From Acidobacteriota bacterium (GTDB taxonomy: Bacteria; Acidobacteriota; Terriglobia; Terriglobales; Acidobacteriaceae), in the NCBI GenBank assembly GCA_018268755.1, contig JAFDVW010000015.1:1-64000 (forward strand): 64,000 nucleotides of DNA. Reading direction: 5' to 3'. Numbering within the stretch: position 1 is the first letter of the stretch; every line of letters starts with the position of its first letter. The notes under the pieces are model-generated. The model was not told the origin of the DNA. It made no database searches and worked only from the letters and a program-made list of their open reading frames with translations. Of the stretch, positions 52,538-63,541 are shown in pieces. The translations under genes were made by a program, and so were the position numbers.

Positions 52538-53966
52538 AGTCGCCACCATCTCGCGTCGTAGCCTAGGGGAAGAATCCTCGACTCCCGCGGGGACCGTCCT
52601 GATCGTGGACGATGAAGCAGCCATCCGCGAATCGCTGCAGACCCTGCTGGAGATGGAAGGTTTTGAAGTGGAGACCGCGGTCAACGGCGAAGACGGCCTG
52701 CAGCGTCTGGGCGAACGGCCCTTTGACCTGCTGCTGCTGGACCTGGCGCTCCCCGACCGTAACGGCATGGACTTGCTGGCAGAGATCCGCACCCAGGACC
52801 CGCAGCTTTCCGTGATCATGATTACGGCCTACGGCACGGTGGAGAATGCGGTGCGCGCCATGCAGTCGGGCGCGGCCAATTTCATCCAGAAGCCGTGGGA
52901 CAACGAAAAGCTGTTGGCGGACATCCGCTCGGCCATCGCGCGGCGGCGCGCGGAAGAAGAAAATATTCAGCTGAAGCGCGCCCTGAAACAGCGCTACAAC
53001 TTCGAGAGCATCGTGGGCAAGAGCGAACCCATGCTCAAGATTTTCGATCTGGTGGGCCAGGTGGCGCCCAGCCGCTCGACCGTGCTGTTGCAGGGCGAAA
53101 GTGGAACGGGAAAAGAGCTGATTGCCAAAGCCATCCACCTGAATTCGCCGCGGCACGATAAACCCTTCGTACCGGTGAACACCGGTTCCATGCCGCCGGA
53201 CCTGCTGGAGTCGACGCTCTTCGGCCACGTCAAGGGTGCGTTCACCAGCGCCATCGCCTCCAAGAAGGGGCTGTTCGAAGTGGCCGATCGCGGGACCCTG
53301 TTTCTGGATGAGATCGGCACCATGGGCATGGAGACGCAGGCCAAGATCCTGCGGGTCTTGCAGGACCGCAAGTTCATGCACCTGGGTGGCATTTCCGAGA
53401 TCCAGGTGGATGTGCGTATCATCGCCGCCACCAACGTAGACCTGCGGCAGCTGGTGAAAGAGGGCAAGTTCCGCGAAGACCTGTTCTACCGTCTGAACGT
53501 CATCAGCATCGATCTTCCGCCGCTGCGCCATCGCAAGGAAGACATTCCCTTGCTGGCGGATTTCTTCCTGAGCAAATATTCCGAGGAGAATGAACGGCCC
53601 CGGCGGCGGCTTTTGCCGGAAACGCTTCGCCCCCTGGTGGCTTACTCCTGGCCGGGCAATGTGCGCGAACTGGAGAACGTGATCGAGCGCGCGGTAGTGC
53701 TCTCCTCCACCACCGAGATCGGCCCTGAATTGTTGCCCGACCAGATTGCCGGCCGGGGCACTCCCTTCCCCCTGATGGAAGCGCGCGGCGATGCTTCTCT
53801 GTTCGACATCATGGAGGAGTGCGAACGGCACATCATCGTCGATATGCTGGAGAAGTGCGGCTGGAACCAGACCGAGGCCGCCGAACGCTTCCGCGTGCCC
53901 CTTTCCACCCTGAACCAGAAAATCAAGCGGCTGAATATTGAGATCAAGAAAAAGGGGCGGGAGTAG
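52530..53966 (+). CDS. NtrC-family sigma-54-dependent response regulator
   Basis: A 478-residue activator. The receiver has acidic VDDE and phosphoacceptor Asp71 in LLLLDLALPDRNG. The AAA+ domain has Walker A GESGTGKE near 188-195, the sigma-54 contact motif GAFTSA near 236, Walker B GTLFLDEIG and sensor R-finger region. A Fis-type helix-turn-helix closes the protein (NQTEAAERFRVPLSTLNQKI). It overlaps the kinase gene by eight bases. MlaE and MlaF genes follow 105 bases downstream, an obvious candidate target, though no sigma-54 consensus is seen there. Confidence 0.95.
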   Translation: MSEVATISRRSLGEESSTPAGTVLIVDDEAAIRESLQTLLEMEGFEVETAVNGEDGLQRLGERPFDLLLLDLALPDRNGMDLLAEIRTQDPQLSVIMITAYGTVENAVRAMQSGAANFIQKPWDNEKLLADIRSAIARRRAEEENIQLKRALKQRYNFESIVGKSEPMLKIFDLVGQVAPSRSTVLLQGESGTGKELIAKAIHLNSPRHDKPFVPVNTGSMPPDLLESTLFGHVKGAFTSAIASKKGLFEVADRGTLFLDEIGTMGMETQAKILRVLQDRKFMHLGGISEIQVDVRIIAATNVDLRQLVKEGKFREDLFYRLNVISIDLPPLRHRKEDIPLLADFFLSKYSEENERPRRRLLPETLRPLVAYSWPGNVRELENVIERAVVLSSTTEIGPELLPDQIAGRGTPFPLMEARGDASLFDIMEECERHIIVDMLEKCGWNQTEAAERFRVPLSTLNQKIKRLNIEIKKKGRE

Positions 53967-54071
53967 AGCCTGTCCCTGGTGCTTGGTCACCCTCCCGTAT
54001 AGGGCTTCTTCCCTGCTGATTCCCTGCTTCCATCTCTGTTATAGTGCAAGAACCGCTGGAGTTTTCAGGCT

Positions 54072-54881
54072 ATGGCAGCAGGCGATTTGCTGAGCAAGAT
54101 CGAACTCATTTCTCCTTCGGATTTTGCCAAGGAGAAAGTGCGTGCCATCCAGGAATACTCCCTCCTCGCCTCCCAATCGTTGAGCAATCTGTTTAAACGG
54201 CCGCTGTACATGGCGGACATCCTGCAACAGGCGGACCTCATCGGCTTTGGCTCGCTGCCCATCGTGCTGCTGACCGGCTTCTTCACCGGGGCGGTGCTGG
54301 CCCTGAATACGGCCGCCAGCCTGGGCCGGTTTGGGGCGCTTTCGCTGATCGGACAGCTGGTCTCCATCAGCATGGTGCGCGAGCTCGGCCCCGTCCTGAC
54401 CGGGCTGATGGTGGCCGGGCGCAACTCTTCCGGCATGGCCAGCGAGCTGGGCTCGATGGTGGTGACCGAGCAGATCGACGCCATGCGCGCCCTGGGCACC
54501 GACCCCACCAAGAAGCTGGTCACGCCGCGCGTGACCGCGACCGTGTTCATGCTTTTCTTCCTGACCATCATTTCCGACTTGCTGGGCCTGATCGGCGGCA
54601 GCATGGTGGCCACCCTGCTGCTGGGCCTCGACTCCCACGAATACTGGAGTTCGACCTATCAGACGCTGGTGTTTCAGGATGTCTTCATGGGGCTGATCAA
54701 GCCGGTGATCTTCGGTTTCATCATTTCGACCGTGGGCTGCTACTACGGCATGTCGGCGCGCGGCGGCACGCAAGGCGTGGGCAAAGCCACCACCGAAGCC
54801 GTGGTGGCCTCCTCGGTGCTGATCATCGGCGTGGACTTCTTCCTGACTCGATTGCTGATCGTGCTGTTGGGGTTCCGCTAA
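54072..54881 (+). CDS. MlaE-like ABC transporter permease
   Basis: A 269-residue permease of the MlaE/YrbE family (retrograde phospholipid or toluene-tolerance transport). Hydrophobic segments of about 20 residues fit five to six helices; the central LGPVLTGLMVAGRNSSGMASELGSM matches the family. MlaE handles lipids between inner membrane and the periplasmic MCE protein. It starts with ATG nine bases after GGAG. The MlaF-type ATPase follows 27 bases downstream. No MCE-domain MlaD gene is adjacent. Confidence 0.92.
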   Translation: MAAGDLLSKIELISPSDFAKEKVRAIQEYSLLASQSLSNLFKRPLYMADILQQADLIGFGSLPIVLLTGFFTGAVLALNTAASLGRFGALSLIGQLVSISMVRELGPVLTGLMVAGRNSSGMASELGSMVVTEQIDAMRALGTDPTKKLVTPRVTATVFMLFFLTIISDLLGLIGGSMVATLLLGLDSHEYWSSTYQTLVFQDVFMGLIKPVIFGFIISTVGCYYGMSARGGTQGVGKATTEAVVASSVLIIGVDFFLTRLLIVLLGFR

Positions 54882-54908
54882 ACCAGGCGACCGCATGGCC
54901 ACTCAAGC

Positions 54909-55757
54909 ATGACAACCCCACTCCAACCAGCGGCAATTTCTCCTGCCTCGGGGCAGGAACCCAGCGGGCGCGCCATTGTCTTTGAGAATGTCAGCCTGAC
55001 CTTTGAGGCCAAACCGGTGCTGGATGGTGTGTCTTTTTGCCTGCCTCGGGGGGAAACTAAAGCCCTGTTCGGAGTGGCAGGGTCGGGCAAGAGCACCATC
55101 CTGAAGCTGGCTCTGGGGCTGATGAAGCCGGATTCCGGCCACATTTACGTGCTGGGAGAAGACGTCACGCAGATGCGCGAAGACGATCTGTTTGAGCTGC
55201 GCCGCCAGATTGGCATGGTTTTCCAGGAAAGCGCGCTCTTCGATTCGCTCACCGTGCGCGACAACGTGGCTTACCGCCTGGAGGAAGAACACGCCCTGCC
55301 GGAAAAGGAAATCGATGCCCGCGTGCACGAGGCGCTGACCTTCGTGGAACTGGGACATACGATGGAGATGTATCCTTCGGAACTTTCGGGAGGCATGCGG
55401 CGGCGCGTGGCCATTGCTCGCGCCATCATTACCCAGCCGGAAGTCCTGCTCTACGATTCTCCCACCGGCGGACTCGATCCCGTGACCTCGACCACGATCG
55501 TGGAACTGATCGTGAAGCAGCGCGATGTCTATAAAACCAGCTCCCTGCTGGTGACCCATCGCTTGCAGGACGCCTTCACCATGGCCAACCACTACTTTGA
55601 CCGCACCAGCAACCGCATGCAGCCCCTGGCCCAGGGTTCCAAGGCCGACGTTCCTATGACGTTTCTGATTTTGCGCGATGGCAAGGTCATCTTTGACGGG
55701 GACGCCCAGGCCCTGGCGCAGTCCGAGGATGAATACATCCGGGAATACATTTCCTGA
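54909..55757 (+). CDS. MlaF-like ABC transporter ATP-binding protein
   Basis: A 282-residue ATPase. Walker A is GVAGSGKST, the Q-loop VFQES, signature LSGGMRRRVAIARA, Walker B LLYDSPTGGLDP and H-loop LVTHRLQDA. It has a 20-residue N-terminal extension and 30 residues at the C-terminus beyond the fold. It energises the MlaE-like permease; together they resemble Mla/Ttg2 lipid transport, with direction unknown. After it come only repeats, so it ends the operon. Confidence 0.94.
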   Translation: MTTPLQPAAISPASGQEPSGRAIVFENVSLTFEAKPVLDGVSFCLPRGETKALFGVAGSGKSTILKLALGLMKPDSGHIYVLGEDVTQMREDDLFELRRQIGMVFQESALFDSLTVRDNVAYRLEEEHALPEKEIDARVHEALTFVELGHTMEMYPSELSGGMRRRVAIARAIITQPEVLLYDSPTGGLDPVTSTTIVELIVKQRDVYKTSSLLVTHRLQDAFTMANHYFDRTSNRMQPLAQGSKADVPMTFLILRDGKVIFDGDAQALAQSEDEYIREYIS

Positions 55758-55960
55758 TTTGTAATTGGGTAATCGGGGAATTGGGTAATTTAAAAACCTA
55801 AAACGCTCTCAACATTTTGTCATTCCGAACCGCTTTAGCGGGGAGGAATCTGCATTTCTTAAAAAAGCAGAGTCCTCGGGCGATAAGGCTGCCCTCGGAA
55901 TGACAGGTTCTGTTTTAGATTTTCAATTACAAAATTCCCCGCTTACAAAATTACAAATCA
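55757..55960. repeat. Composite inverted repeat, unit 1
   Basis: Outer arms: GTAATTGGGTAATCGGGGAA with ATTGGGTAATTT at 55757-55791, and inverted TCAATTACAAAATTCCCCGC at 55922-55960. Inner arms: TGTCATTCCGA at 55818-55828 and TCGGAATGACA at 55895-55905, perfect 11-bp. Between them are AAGCAGAG and GAGGAATCTGCATT parts. It overlaps the stop of the 151-residue gene by three bases. A similar unit lies at 56426-56604. Confidence 0.7.
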
Positions 55961-56413
55961 CTTAGCCTCGGCTATGGCCTTGCGGCGGCTTTCCACTCGC
56001 TTCGAGATCAGCTGAAAGCGCTCTTTGGCGGCCTTCGAGCCCAGCACAACTTTCTCCACGTTAAGAAAGAGGCGGGGACTTTGCATCTTCTCGCGGATTT
56101 CCTTCAGGAAGGGCTGGATTTTAGCGAAGAGAAAGAACATCTCGCCGCTGATGCCGCCTTCGAGAAACAGATCGGCATGCACCGCCCCATGCAGGACAAG
56201 GGAAGCCGCCATATCCCAATATCCTGAGACCTGGCGAAACCATGCATTCTCCTGTGTGCCCAGGCTATTGGCGACTTTGATAAAGTCGTCCGCGTTCTGT
56301 GGCCAGAAGTTGACCAGCCACCAATGGCGGGCTTTGCGCATCTCCGCCTCGCGGCGAAGATCGTAGAGTTGCAGAACAATCTGGGCGTCAGCAGCAGTGG
56401 CTTTCTTGGGCAT
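55958..56413 (-). CDS. Orphan helical protein of unknown function
   Basis: A 151-residue protein, probably all-alpha: helix-rich segments QIVLQLYDLRREAEMRKARHWWL, AWFRQVSGYWDMAASLVLHGAV and FLKEIREKMQSPRLFLNVEKVVLG. I recognise no domain. It has no signal peptide or membrane segment and a lysine/glutamate-rich C-terminus. It is bracketed exactly by two composite repeat units of the same design (55757-55960 and 56426-56604), which sets it apart from its neighbours. A link to spread as a cassette is inference. Confidence 0.7.
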   Translation of the reverse strand: MPKKATAADAQIVLQLYDLRREAEMRKARHWWLVNFWPQNADDFIKVANSLGTQENAWFRQVSGYWDMAASLVLHGAVHADLFLEGGISGEMFFLFAKIQPFLKEIREKMQSPRLFLNVEKVVLGSKAAKERFQLISKRVESRRKAIAEAK

Positions 56414-56425
56414 GGGGCGCTCCTG

Positions 56426-56604
56426 AGATTGAGTAATTGGGTAATTTTGTAATTGGGTAAGTTACAACCTAGAACTTGTCATTCAGAGCACCAGAAAACA
56501 GATACCTCGCGCCTAAGGATGTAGGAGGCCTGACAAGTTGCTCAGAGTCTCGAAGATTTTCAATTACCAAATTACCCGATTACTCAATTACAAAATTACC
56601 CGAT
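56426..56604. repeat. Composite inverted repeat, unit 2
   Basis: Outer arms: ATTGAGTAATTGGGTAATTT and TGTAATTGGGTAAGTTAC at 56426-56465, with inverted CAATTACCAAATTACCCGAT plus TACTCAATTACAAAATTACC at 56560-56604. Inner arms: AACTTGTCA (56473-56481) and TGACAAGTT (56531-56539). Same plan as unit 1 though shorter; it lies between the 151-residue gene and topA. Confidence 0.7.
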
Positions 56605-56608
56605 CCCC

Positions 56609-59095
<2,487 letters not shown>

Positions 59096-59408
59096 TGTCC
59101 CCTCAGTTCTGGTGAATGTGTTTTGAAGCTAGCACGAATGTCAAGAAGTCAACAAGTTCCCAAGGTCAGCTTCCAGCTTCCAGCGGCTAGCTACTAGCGA
59201 CTCGCTGCCAGCAAATACTGAGCTTTTGCGCCCTTGGGAAAGGGCCGCCATCATTTTCCGGATCTCAAGAACTAGGCCCTCGAGCCCATCAAATTCTCAC
59301 TGCGGAGTGGCCGTATCGATCGCGTCAGCCCATGCGCCTTGGCCCAAACTTTCAGGTCTTTGAAGTCCTCCACGCAGCATCCCTTCTGACCTGGCCAGCA
59401 GCTAGTTG
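59096..59408. repeat. 313-base gap with AGCTTCCAG/CTAGC-type repeats
   Basis: No gene is visible. Two related repeat bits occur: CAGCTTCCAGCTTCCAGC with GGCTAGCTACTAGCGACTC at 59167-59204, and CAGCAGCTAGTTGCTAGAAG at 59397-59416, which runs into the dprA 3-prime end. Some TTGAC-like sequence (TTGACTTC, TTGACATTC) lies before topA on the minus strand, but the -10 is unclear. Confidence 0.5.
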
Positions 59409-60584
59409 CTAGAAGCTTTTCACGAAATTCTTTCCCGGCAGCTGGCGGACTTTGCCGGCCAGCTCCAACTCAAAAAGGGCCGCGAATATTTCCGAGGACG
59501 AAAGCTGCGGCTCCAGCTGCTCCACGATTTCATCGATCTGGGTGGCTTCATCGGCCTTTAACAGAGCGAGGATTTTTCGCTCGTGCGGGCCAAGCCGGCT
59601 TTCCTCATCGGCAAATAGAGATGCGGTTTCCTGGCGGGAGGATTCAAGCGGCTGCGGGGGTTCCAGCGTAAGTCGCACATCTGCCGGGAGTTCTTCCCAA
59701 ATATCTTCCCAGGTCGCCACCAGCTTGGCGCCCTGTTTGATGAGCGTATTGGGCCCCCAGGCGTTTTTATTGGTGACGTTGCCAGGTACGGCAAAGACTT
59801 CGCGATTCTGCTCCAGGGCACAGCGCGAGGTGATGCGCGTGCCACTGTATTCGGCGGCCTCTACCACCAGCACGCCTGCGGAAATGCCGCTGATAATGCG
59901 ATTGCGAATGGGGAAATTCTGCGGTGCGGCAAAGGTGCTGAGCGGAAATTCCGAGATCACCGCGCCTCCCAGGGACAAGATCTGGTCCACCAGGCGGGTG
60001 TGCTCTTTGGGATAGACCACATCCACGCCGGTGCCGAACACGGCAACCGTCTTGCCTTTGGCGTTGACCGCGCCGCGATGCGCGGCGGCGTCCACCCCGC
60101 GCGCCAGCCCGCTAAAAATCATGAGCCCGCGTGCGGCCAGATCGCAGCCCAAACGCTCGGCCATGCCGATCCCGTAGGGTGTAGGGTGGCGAGTGCCCAC
60201 GACCGCGATGCCGGGCTGGGCCAGGGCGTCCACGCTGCCGCGTACATACAACACGATGGGGGGGTCGTAGATTTCCTTCAGGCGGGAGGGATAGGCAGGG
60301 TCCTCCAGGGAAACCACATGGGCGCCTCCCGCCACCGCCCGCACCAGCTCATCCTGGGCCAACTCCAGGGAGCGCCCGGTACCTAGCGCTTGCGCCGAGA
60401 CCGCCTGCAGGCCGGCAGCTTCCAATTCCGTAAGCGTGGCGGCGAATACGGCGCGAATACTGCCAAAGCGCTCTGTCAAACGCCGCGCCCGGGTAGGCCC
60501 CAGGCCCGGCGTCAGGGCCAGGGCCAACCATTGCAAGGTGGATGTTTCCAGAGAGGGCAAAGACGAGGTTTGCGCCACAGACAC
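59409..60584 (-). CDS. dprA: DNA-processing protein DprA (Smf)
   Basis: A 391-residue protein that loads RecA on incoming single-stranded DNA in transformation. Rossmann-like core with IAVVGTRHPTPYG, SGLARGVDAAAHRGA and the TRITSRCALEQNREVFAVPGN signature; an N-terminal SAM-like part (LTPGLGPTRARRLTERFG) and a C-terminal DprA winged helix (about 325-391). Start: the frame is open up to 60704, but that overlaps mqnA and lies ahead of a promoter at 60606-60635; GTG 60584 or GTG 60578 is more likely, the latter with TGAGG five bases upstream. Confidence 0.93.
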   Translation of the reverse strand: MSVAQTSSLPSLETSTLQWLALALTPGLGPTRARRLTERFGSIRAVFAATLTELEAAGLQAVSAQALGTGRSLELAQDELVRAVAGGAHVVSLEDPAYPSRLKEIYDPPIVLYVRGSVDALAQPGIAVVGTRHPTPYGIGMAERLGCDLAARGLMIFSGLARGVDAAAHRGAVNAKGKTVAVFGTGVDVVYPKEHTRLVDQILSLGGAVISEFPLSTFAAPQNFPIRNRIISGISAGVLVVEAAEYSGTRITSRCALEQNREVFAVPGNVTNKNAWGPNTLIKQGAKLVATWEDIWEELPADVRLTLEPPQPLESSRQETASLFADEESRLGPHERKILALLKADEATQIDEIVEQLEPQLSSSEIFAALFELELAGKVRQLPGKNFVKSF

Positions 60585-60605
60585 CTCACGGCGGTCCTTT
60601 CGCGG

Positions 60606-60635
60606 ACTGTATCCAGCAACGAAATGGCGTGTCAA
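60606..60635 (-). promoter_or_regulatory. Candidate sigma-70 promoter of dprA
   Basis: Consensus -35 TTGACA (60630-60635) and -10 TACAGT (60606-60611), spacer 18, on the minus strand. Transcription would begin near 60600 and give a leader of 15-20 bases, which rules out starts upstream of 60584 for dprA. Confidence 0.5.
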
Positions 60636-60679
60636 GGGCAGATGACACATCCCGGCTTTGTTAAAATTCGGGAAGCAGC

Positions 60680-61510
60680 ATGAGACGGCTCCGCATTTCC
60701 GCAATTTCTTATCTGAATACCGCGCCTCTGATGTGGGATTTCGAGCATGCAGGCGCAGGTTCCGTCTTCGATATTTCCTACACCGTACCCTCGCAATGTG
60801 CGGCCCAGTTGGCGGCCGGGACGGCGGACATCGGCATTATTCCGGCGGCCGCCTATCTCACCGTGCCCGAGCTGGTCATCTTGCCGGGAGTGGCCATTGC
60901 CTCGCGGCAGGCGGTGCGGTCGATTTTGCTGGTCAGCAAAGTTCCTCTGGAAAAAGTCCGCACCGTGGCCCTGGACACTTCTTCCCTCACCTCCGTCGCT
61001 CTGGCGAAAACGCTGTTCGCCAAATGGTGGGGCGGAGGGCGGACGTTTTTTTCCATGGCGCCGCAGATTGAGACCATGCTGGCGGAGCACGACGCGGCGC
61101 TGGTGATTGGCGATCCGGCGCTGCAAATCGACCGTTCCCGTTACCAGGCCTATGACCTAGCGGAAGAGTGGTTGCGGCTGACAGGAAAGCCCTTTGTCTT
61201 TGCCTTCTGGGCCGTGCGGGAGCAGGCGGTGGGCGAAACGGCGCTGGACCTGGCGCAAATCTTTCAGCGCTCGCGCGACCATGGGCTGGAGCCGGCGAAC
61301 CTGGCCCACATTGCCCGGCAATGGGCCCCCCGGCTCAAGCTCAGCGAGCACGCGGTAAAGAGTTACCTGACGCAAAATATCCACTATGATCTGGACGAGG
61401 CTTGTCTGGAGGGCTTGCAGCTGTTTTATCGCGCTGCCGTGGAATGCGGCGCGTTGCCGGGTATTCGCGAGCTCCGCTTCCTGGAGGCCGTCAAACCGGC
61501 CTCGCCATGA
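60680..61510 (+). CDS. mqnA: Chorismate dehydratase MqnA
   Basis: A 276-residue enzyme of the futalosine route to menaquinone; it removes water from chorismate to give 3-enolpyruvylbenzoate. It has the periplasmic-binding-like two-lobe fold typical of MqnA/MqnD: ISAISYLNTAPLMW at the N-terminus, TADIGIIPAAAY, LDTSSLTSVALAKTLF and the later ALVIGDPAL. AAGCAGC precedes the ATG, so the SD is weak. mqnC lies 800 bases downstream with a DedA-like gene between; the remaining mqn genes are not in view. Confidence 0.95.
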   Translation: MRRLRISAISYLNTAPLMWDFEHAGAGSVFDISYTVPSQCAAQLAAGTADIGIIPAAAYLTVPELVILPGVAIASRQAVRSILLVSKVPLEKVRTVALDTSSLTSVALAKTLFAKWWGGGRTFFSMAPQIETMLAEHDAALVIGDPALQIDRSRYQAYDLAEEWLRLTGKPFVFAFWAVREQAVGETALDLAQIFQRSRDHGLEPANLAHIARQWAPRLKLSEHAVKSYLTQNIHYDLDEACLEGLQLFYRAAVECGALPGIRELRFLEAVKPASP

Positions 61511-61560
61511 ACAGATTTCATACGGCAGCACCGCTGGAAAATTGCTTCTAACTATACTTC

Positions 61561-62208
61561 ATGCCACCATTCGCCATTTTTCTTGCAGTTTCAGGGATCG
61601 TTCGCTGGTTAAGAAACCTGGGAGGGCCGGGCCTGCTGTTACTGGGCGTGGCCGACAGCTCCGTCGTGCCTTTGACCGGCAGCATGGATGCCTTGACCAT
61701 CTGGCTGGCCGCCAGCCAGCGGGGCTGGTGGTTCTACTACGCGGTCATGGCGACGCTGGGTTCCGTGCTGGGGGGATACGTCACCTACATGCTGGCCCGT
61801 AAGGGCGGCAAGGAAATGCTGGAGAGGAAGCTCTCGCATCGCAACGCCGAGCGGGTCTATGACACCTTCCATCGCTGGGGATTTGGCGCAGTGGCGGTGC
61901 CCGCGCTGCTGCCTCCCCCGTTTCCCATCGTTCCTTTCTTATTGGCGGCGGGGGCCATGCAGTATTCTCGCAAGCGCTTCCTGTGGGCGCTCACCCTGGG
62001 ACGGGCGGTCCGCTTTACCGTGGCGGCAGGACTGGGCGCCGCTTACGGACGGCATGTGATGCACTTCTTCTCCCAGTACTACCGGCCGGCGGTGCTGGTG
62101 CTGGTGGGGCTGGCGGTAGTGGGCGCGGTTTTCTCGCTGGCCGAATATTGGCGCTCACGGCGGCGGCCGGCCCCCGAGGCGCTCCAGCCCAAGCAGCGGG
62201 CGGCGTAA
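61561..62208 (+). CDS. YqaA/DedA-like VTT-domain membrane protein
   Basis: A 215-residue polytopic protein. The sequence VADSSVVPLTGSMDALTIWLA, GSVLGGYVTYMLARKGGKEMLER and ALLPPPFPIVPFLLAAGAMQ follows the VTT pattern with its two re-entrant segments, closer to YqaA than to classic DedA. It may move lipids or undecaprenyl phosphate. It sits between mqnA and mqnC, 50 bases after the first, and the three may be cotranscribed. Confidence 0.87.
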   Translation: MPPFAIFLAVSGIVRWLRNLGGPGLLLLGVADSSVVPLTGSMDALTIWLAASQRGWWFYYAVMATLGSVLGGYVTYMLARKGGKEMLERKLSHRNAERVYDTFHRWGFGAVAVPALLPPPFPIVPFLLAAGAMQYSRKRFLWALTLGRAVRFTVAAGLGAAYGRHVMHFFSQYYRPAVLVLVGLAVVGAVFSLAEYWRSRRRPAPEALQPKQRAA

Positions 62209-62237
62209 AGACTTGGCAGCTCTGACCCTGAGGCTCC

Positions 62238-62257
62238 GGCGGACAGGAGTGTCCGCC
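62238..62257. repeat. REP-like hairpin GGCGGACA-ggag-TGTCCGCC
   Basis: Perfect 8-bp stem with a 4-base loop, followed by CCACAG, 30 bases after the DedA-like gene stop and about 50 bases before mqnC. There is no T-run, so it is more likely a dispersed palindromic repeat than a terminator. Confidence 0.65.
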
Positions 62258-62307
62258 CCACAGCTGCTACCCATCCTGCGGGCAATCGGCTAAAATTGAG
62301 ACACGGC

Positions 62308-63354
62308 ATGTCCCTCACCAAAGAACAAGCTCTGGAGCTGTTTCATTCCGATGACCTGATTGGCATCGGCATGGAAGCCGATGCCTTGCGCCGCAATCTG
62401 CATCCGGAAGGCGTGGTCACCTACATCATTGACCGCAATATCAATTACACAAACTTCTGCACGGAGTACTGCACCTTCTGCGCTTTCTACCGGCCGCTGA
62501 AGGGGCCGCAGGCCAAGGAAGGCTACATCCTCGATTTCGAGACCATCTACGAAAAGATCCGCGAGACGGTCGAGCTGGGCGGTACGGGCGTGCTGATGCA
62601 GGGCGGGCTGCATCCGGATTTGAAGATCGAATGGCATGAGCAGATGCTGCGCGGGATTAAGCAGCGTTTCCCGAAAATCCACCTGCACTGCTATTCCGCC
62701 TCCGAGATCCTGGCCATCGCGGAGTACAGCGATCTGTCGCTGCGCGACACCATCTGGCGGCTGCGCGATGCGGGCCTGGATTCGATTCCGGGGGGCGGCG
62801 CCGAAATTCTCGACGACGAAGTGCGCTATAAGATCGCCCGCCTGAAGTGCCTGACGGAAGATTGGCTCAATGTGCACCGCACCGCGCACCAGCTCGGCAT
62901 GCGCACCACCGCGACCATGATGTTCGGGGTGGGGGAGAAGGCGGAAAACCGCATCCACCACTTCCAGAAGCTTTACGAATTGCAGGAAGAGACGGGGGGA
63001 TTCACCGCGTTTATTCCCTGGAGTTTTCAGCCGGCCAATACGGCGCTGGGCGGCCGCAAGTGGGAGGAAGCCACGGCGGTCGAGTATCTGAAGGTGCTGG
63101 CGATTTCCCGCCTCTATCTTTCCAATTTTCTGAATGTGCAATCCAGCTGGGTCACGCAAGGATTGAAGGTCTGCCAGATGGGGCTGCGCTTCGGCGGCAA
63201 CGACGTGGGCTCGGTGATGCTGGAAGAAAATGTGGTGCGCGCCGCCGGCGTAACCAACTGCACCACGGAAGAAGAGCTGCGCCGCATTATCCGCGATGCC
63301 GGCTTCCGCCCCGCGCAGCGCGACACCCTCTATCGGCAGTATTTCCTGAACTAA
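62308..63354 (+). CDS. mqnC: Cyclic dehypoxanthinyl futalosine synthase MqnC
   Basis: A 348-residue radical SAM enzyme that cyclises dehypoxanthinyl futalosine in the futalosine menaquinone pathway. The cluster-binding triad is Cys51, Cys55 and Cys58 in NFCTEYCTFCAF. GGTGVLMQGGLHPDL and HCYSASEI are strongly conserved, as is GLDSIPGGGAEI near 160. ATG 62308 is preferred to an in-frame TTG four codons upstream. A terminator hairpin follows at 63379-63406. Confidence 0.96.
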   Translation: MSLTKEQALELFHSDDLIGIGMEADALRRNLHPEGVVTYIIDRNINYTNFCTEYCTFCAFYRPLKGPQAKEGYILDFETIYEKIRETVELGGTGVLMQGGLHPDLKIEWHEQMLRGIKQRFPKIHLHCYSASEILAIAEYSDLSLRDTIWRLRDAGLDSIPGGGAEILDDEVRYKIARLKCLTEDWLNVHRTAHQLGMRTTATMMFGVGEKAENRIHHFQKLYELQEETGGFTAFIPWSFQPANTALGGRKWEEATAVEYLKVLAISRLYLSNFLNVQSSWVTQGLKVCQMGLRFGGNDVGSVMLEENVVRAAGVTNCTTEEELRRIIRDAGFRPAQRDTLYRQYFLN

Positions 63355-63378
63355 GTCCGCAAAGCGATCTGCAAAACC

Positions 63379-63406
63379 AAACGGCCTCGAAATATCGAGG
63401 CCGTTT
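63379..63406 (+). terminator. Terminator hairpin after mqnC
   Basis: Perfect 12-bp stem AAACGGCCTCGA/TCGAGGCCGTTT with loop AATA, ending in GTTTCC. It lies 25 bases after the mqnC stop. The T-run is short. Confidence 0.75.
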
Positions 63407-63541
63407 CCAATTGCTGCACCCTGTCAGAGTTGCAAACCCATTATTGCTGGACACTCCATCGAAATCAAGGAACCGCGGGCCCTGCCCCCCCCACGGTTGT
63501 CCCATTTTGGTACTTAAGGCCTGCCCTCGGGGTTGAGGGCA

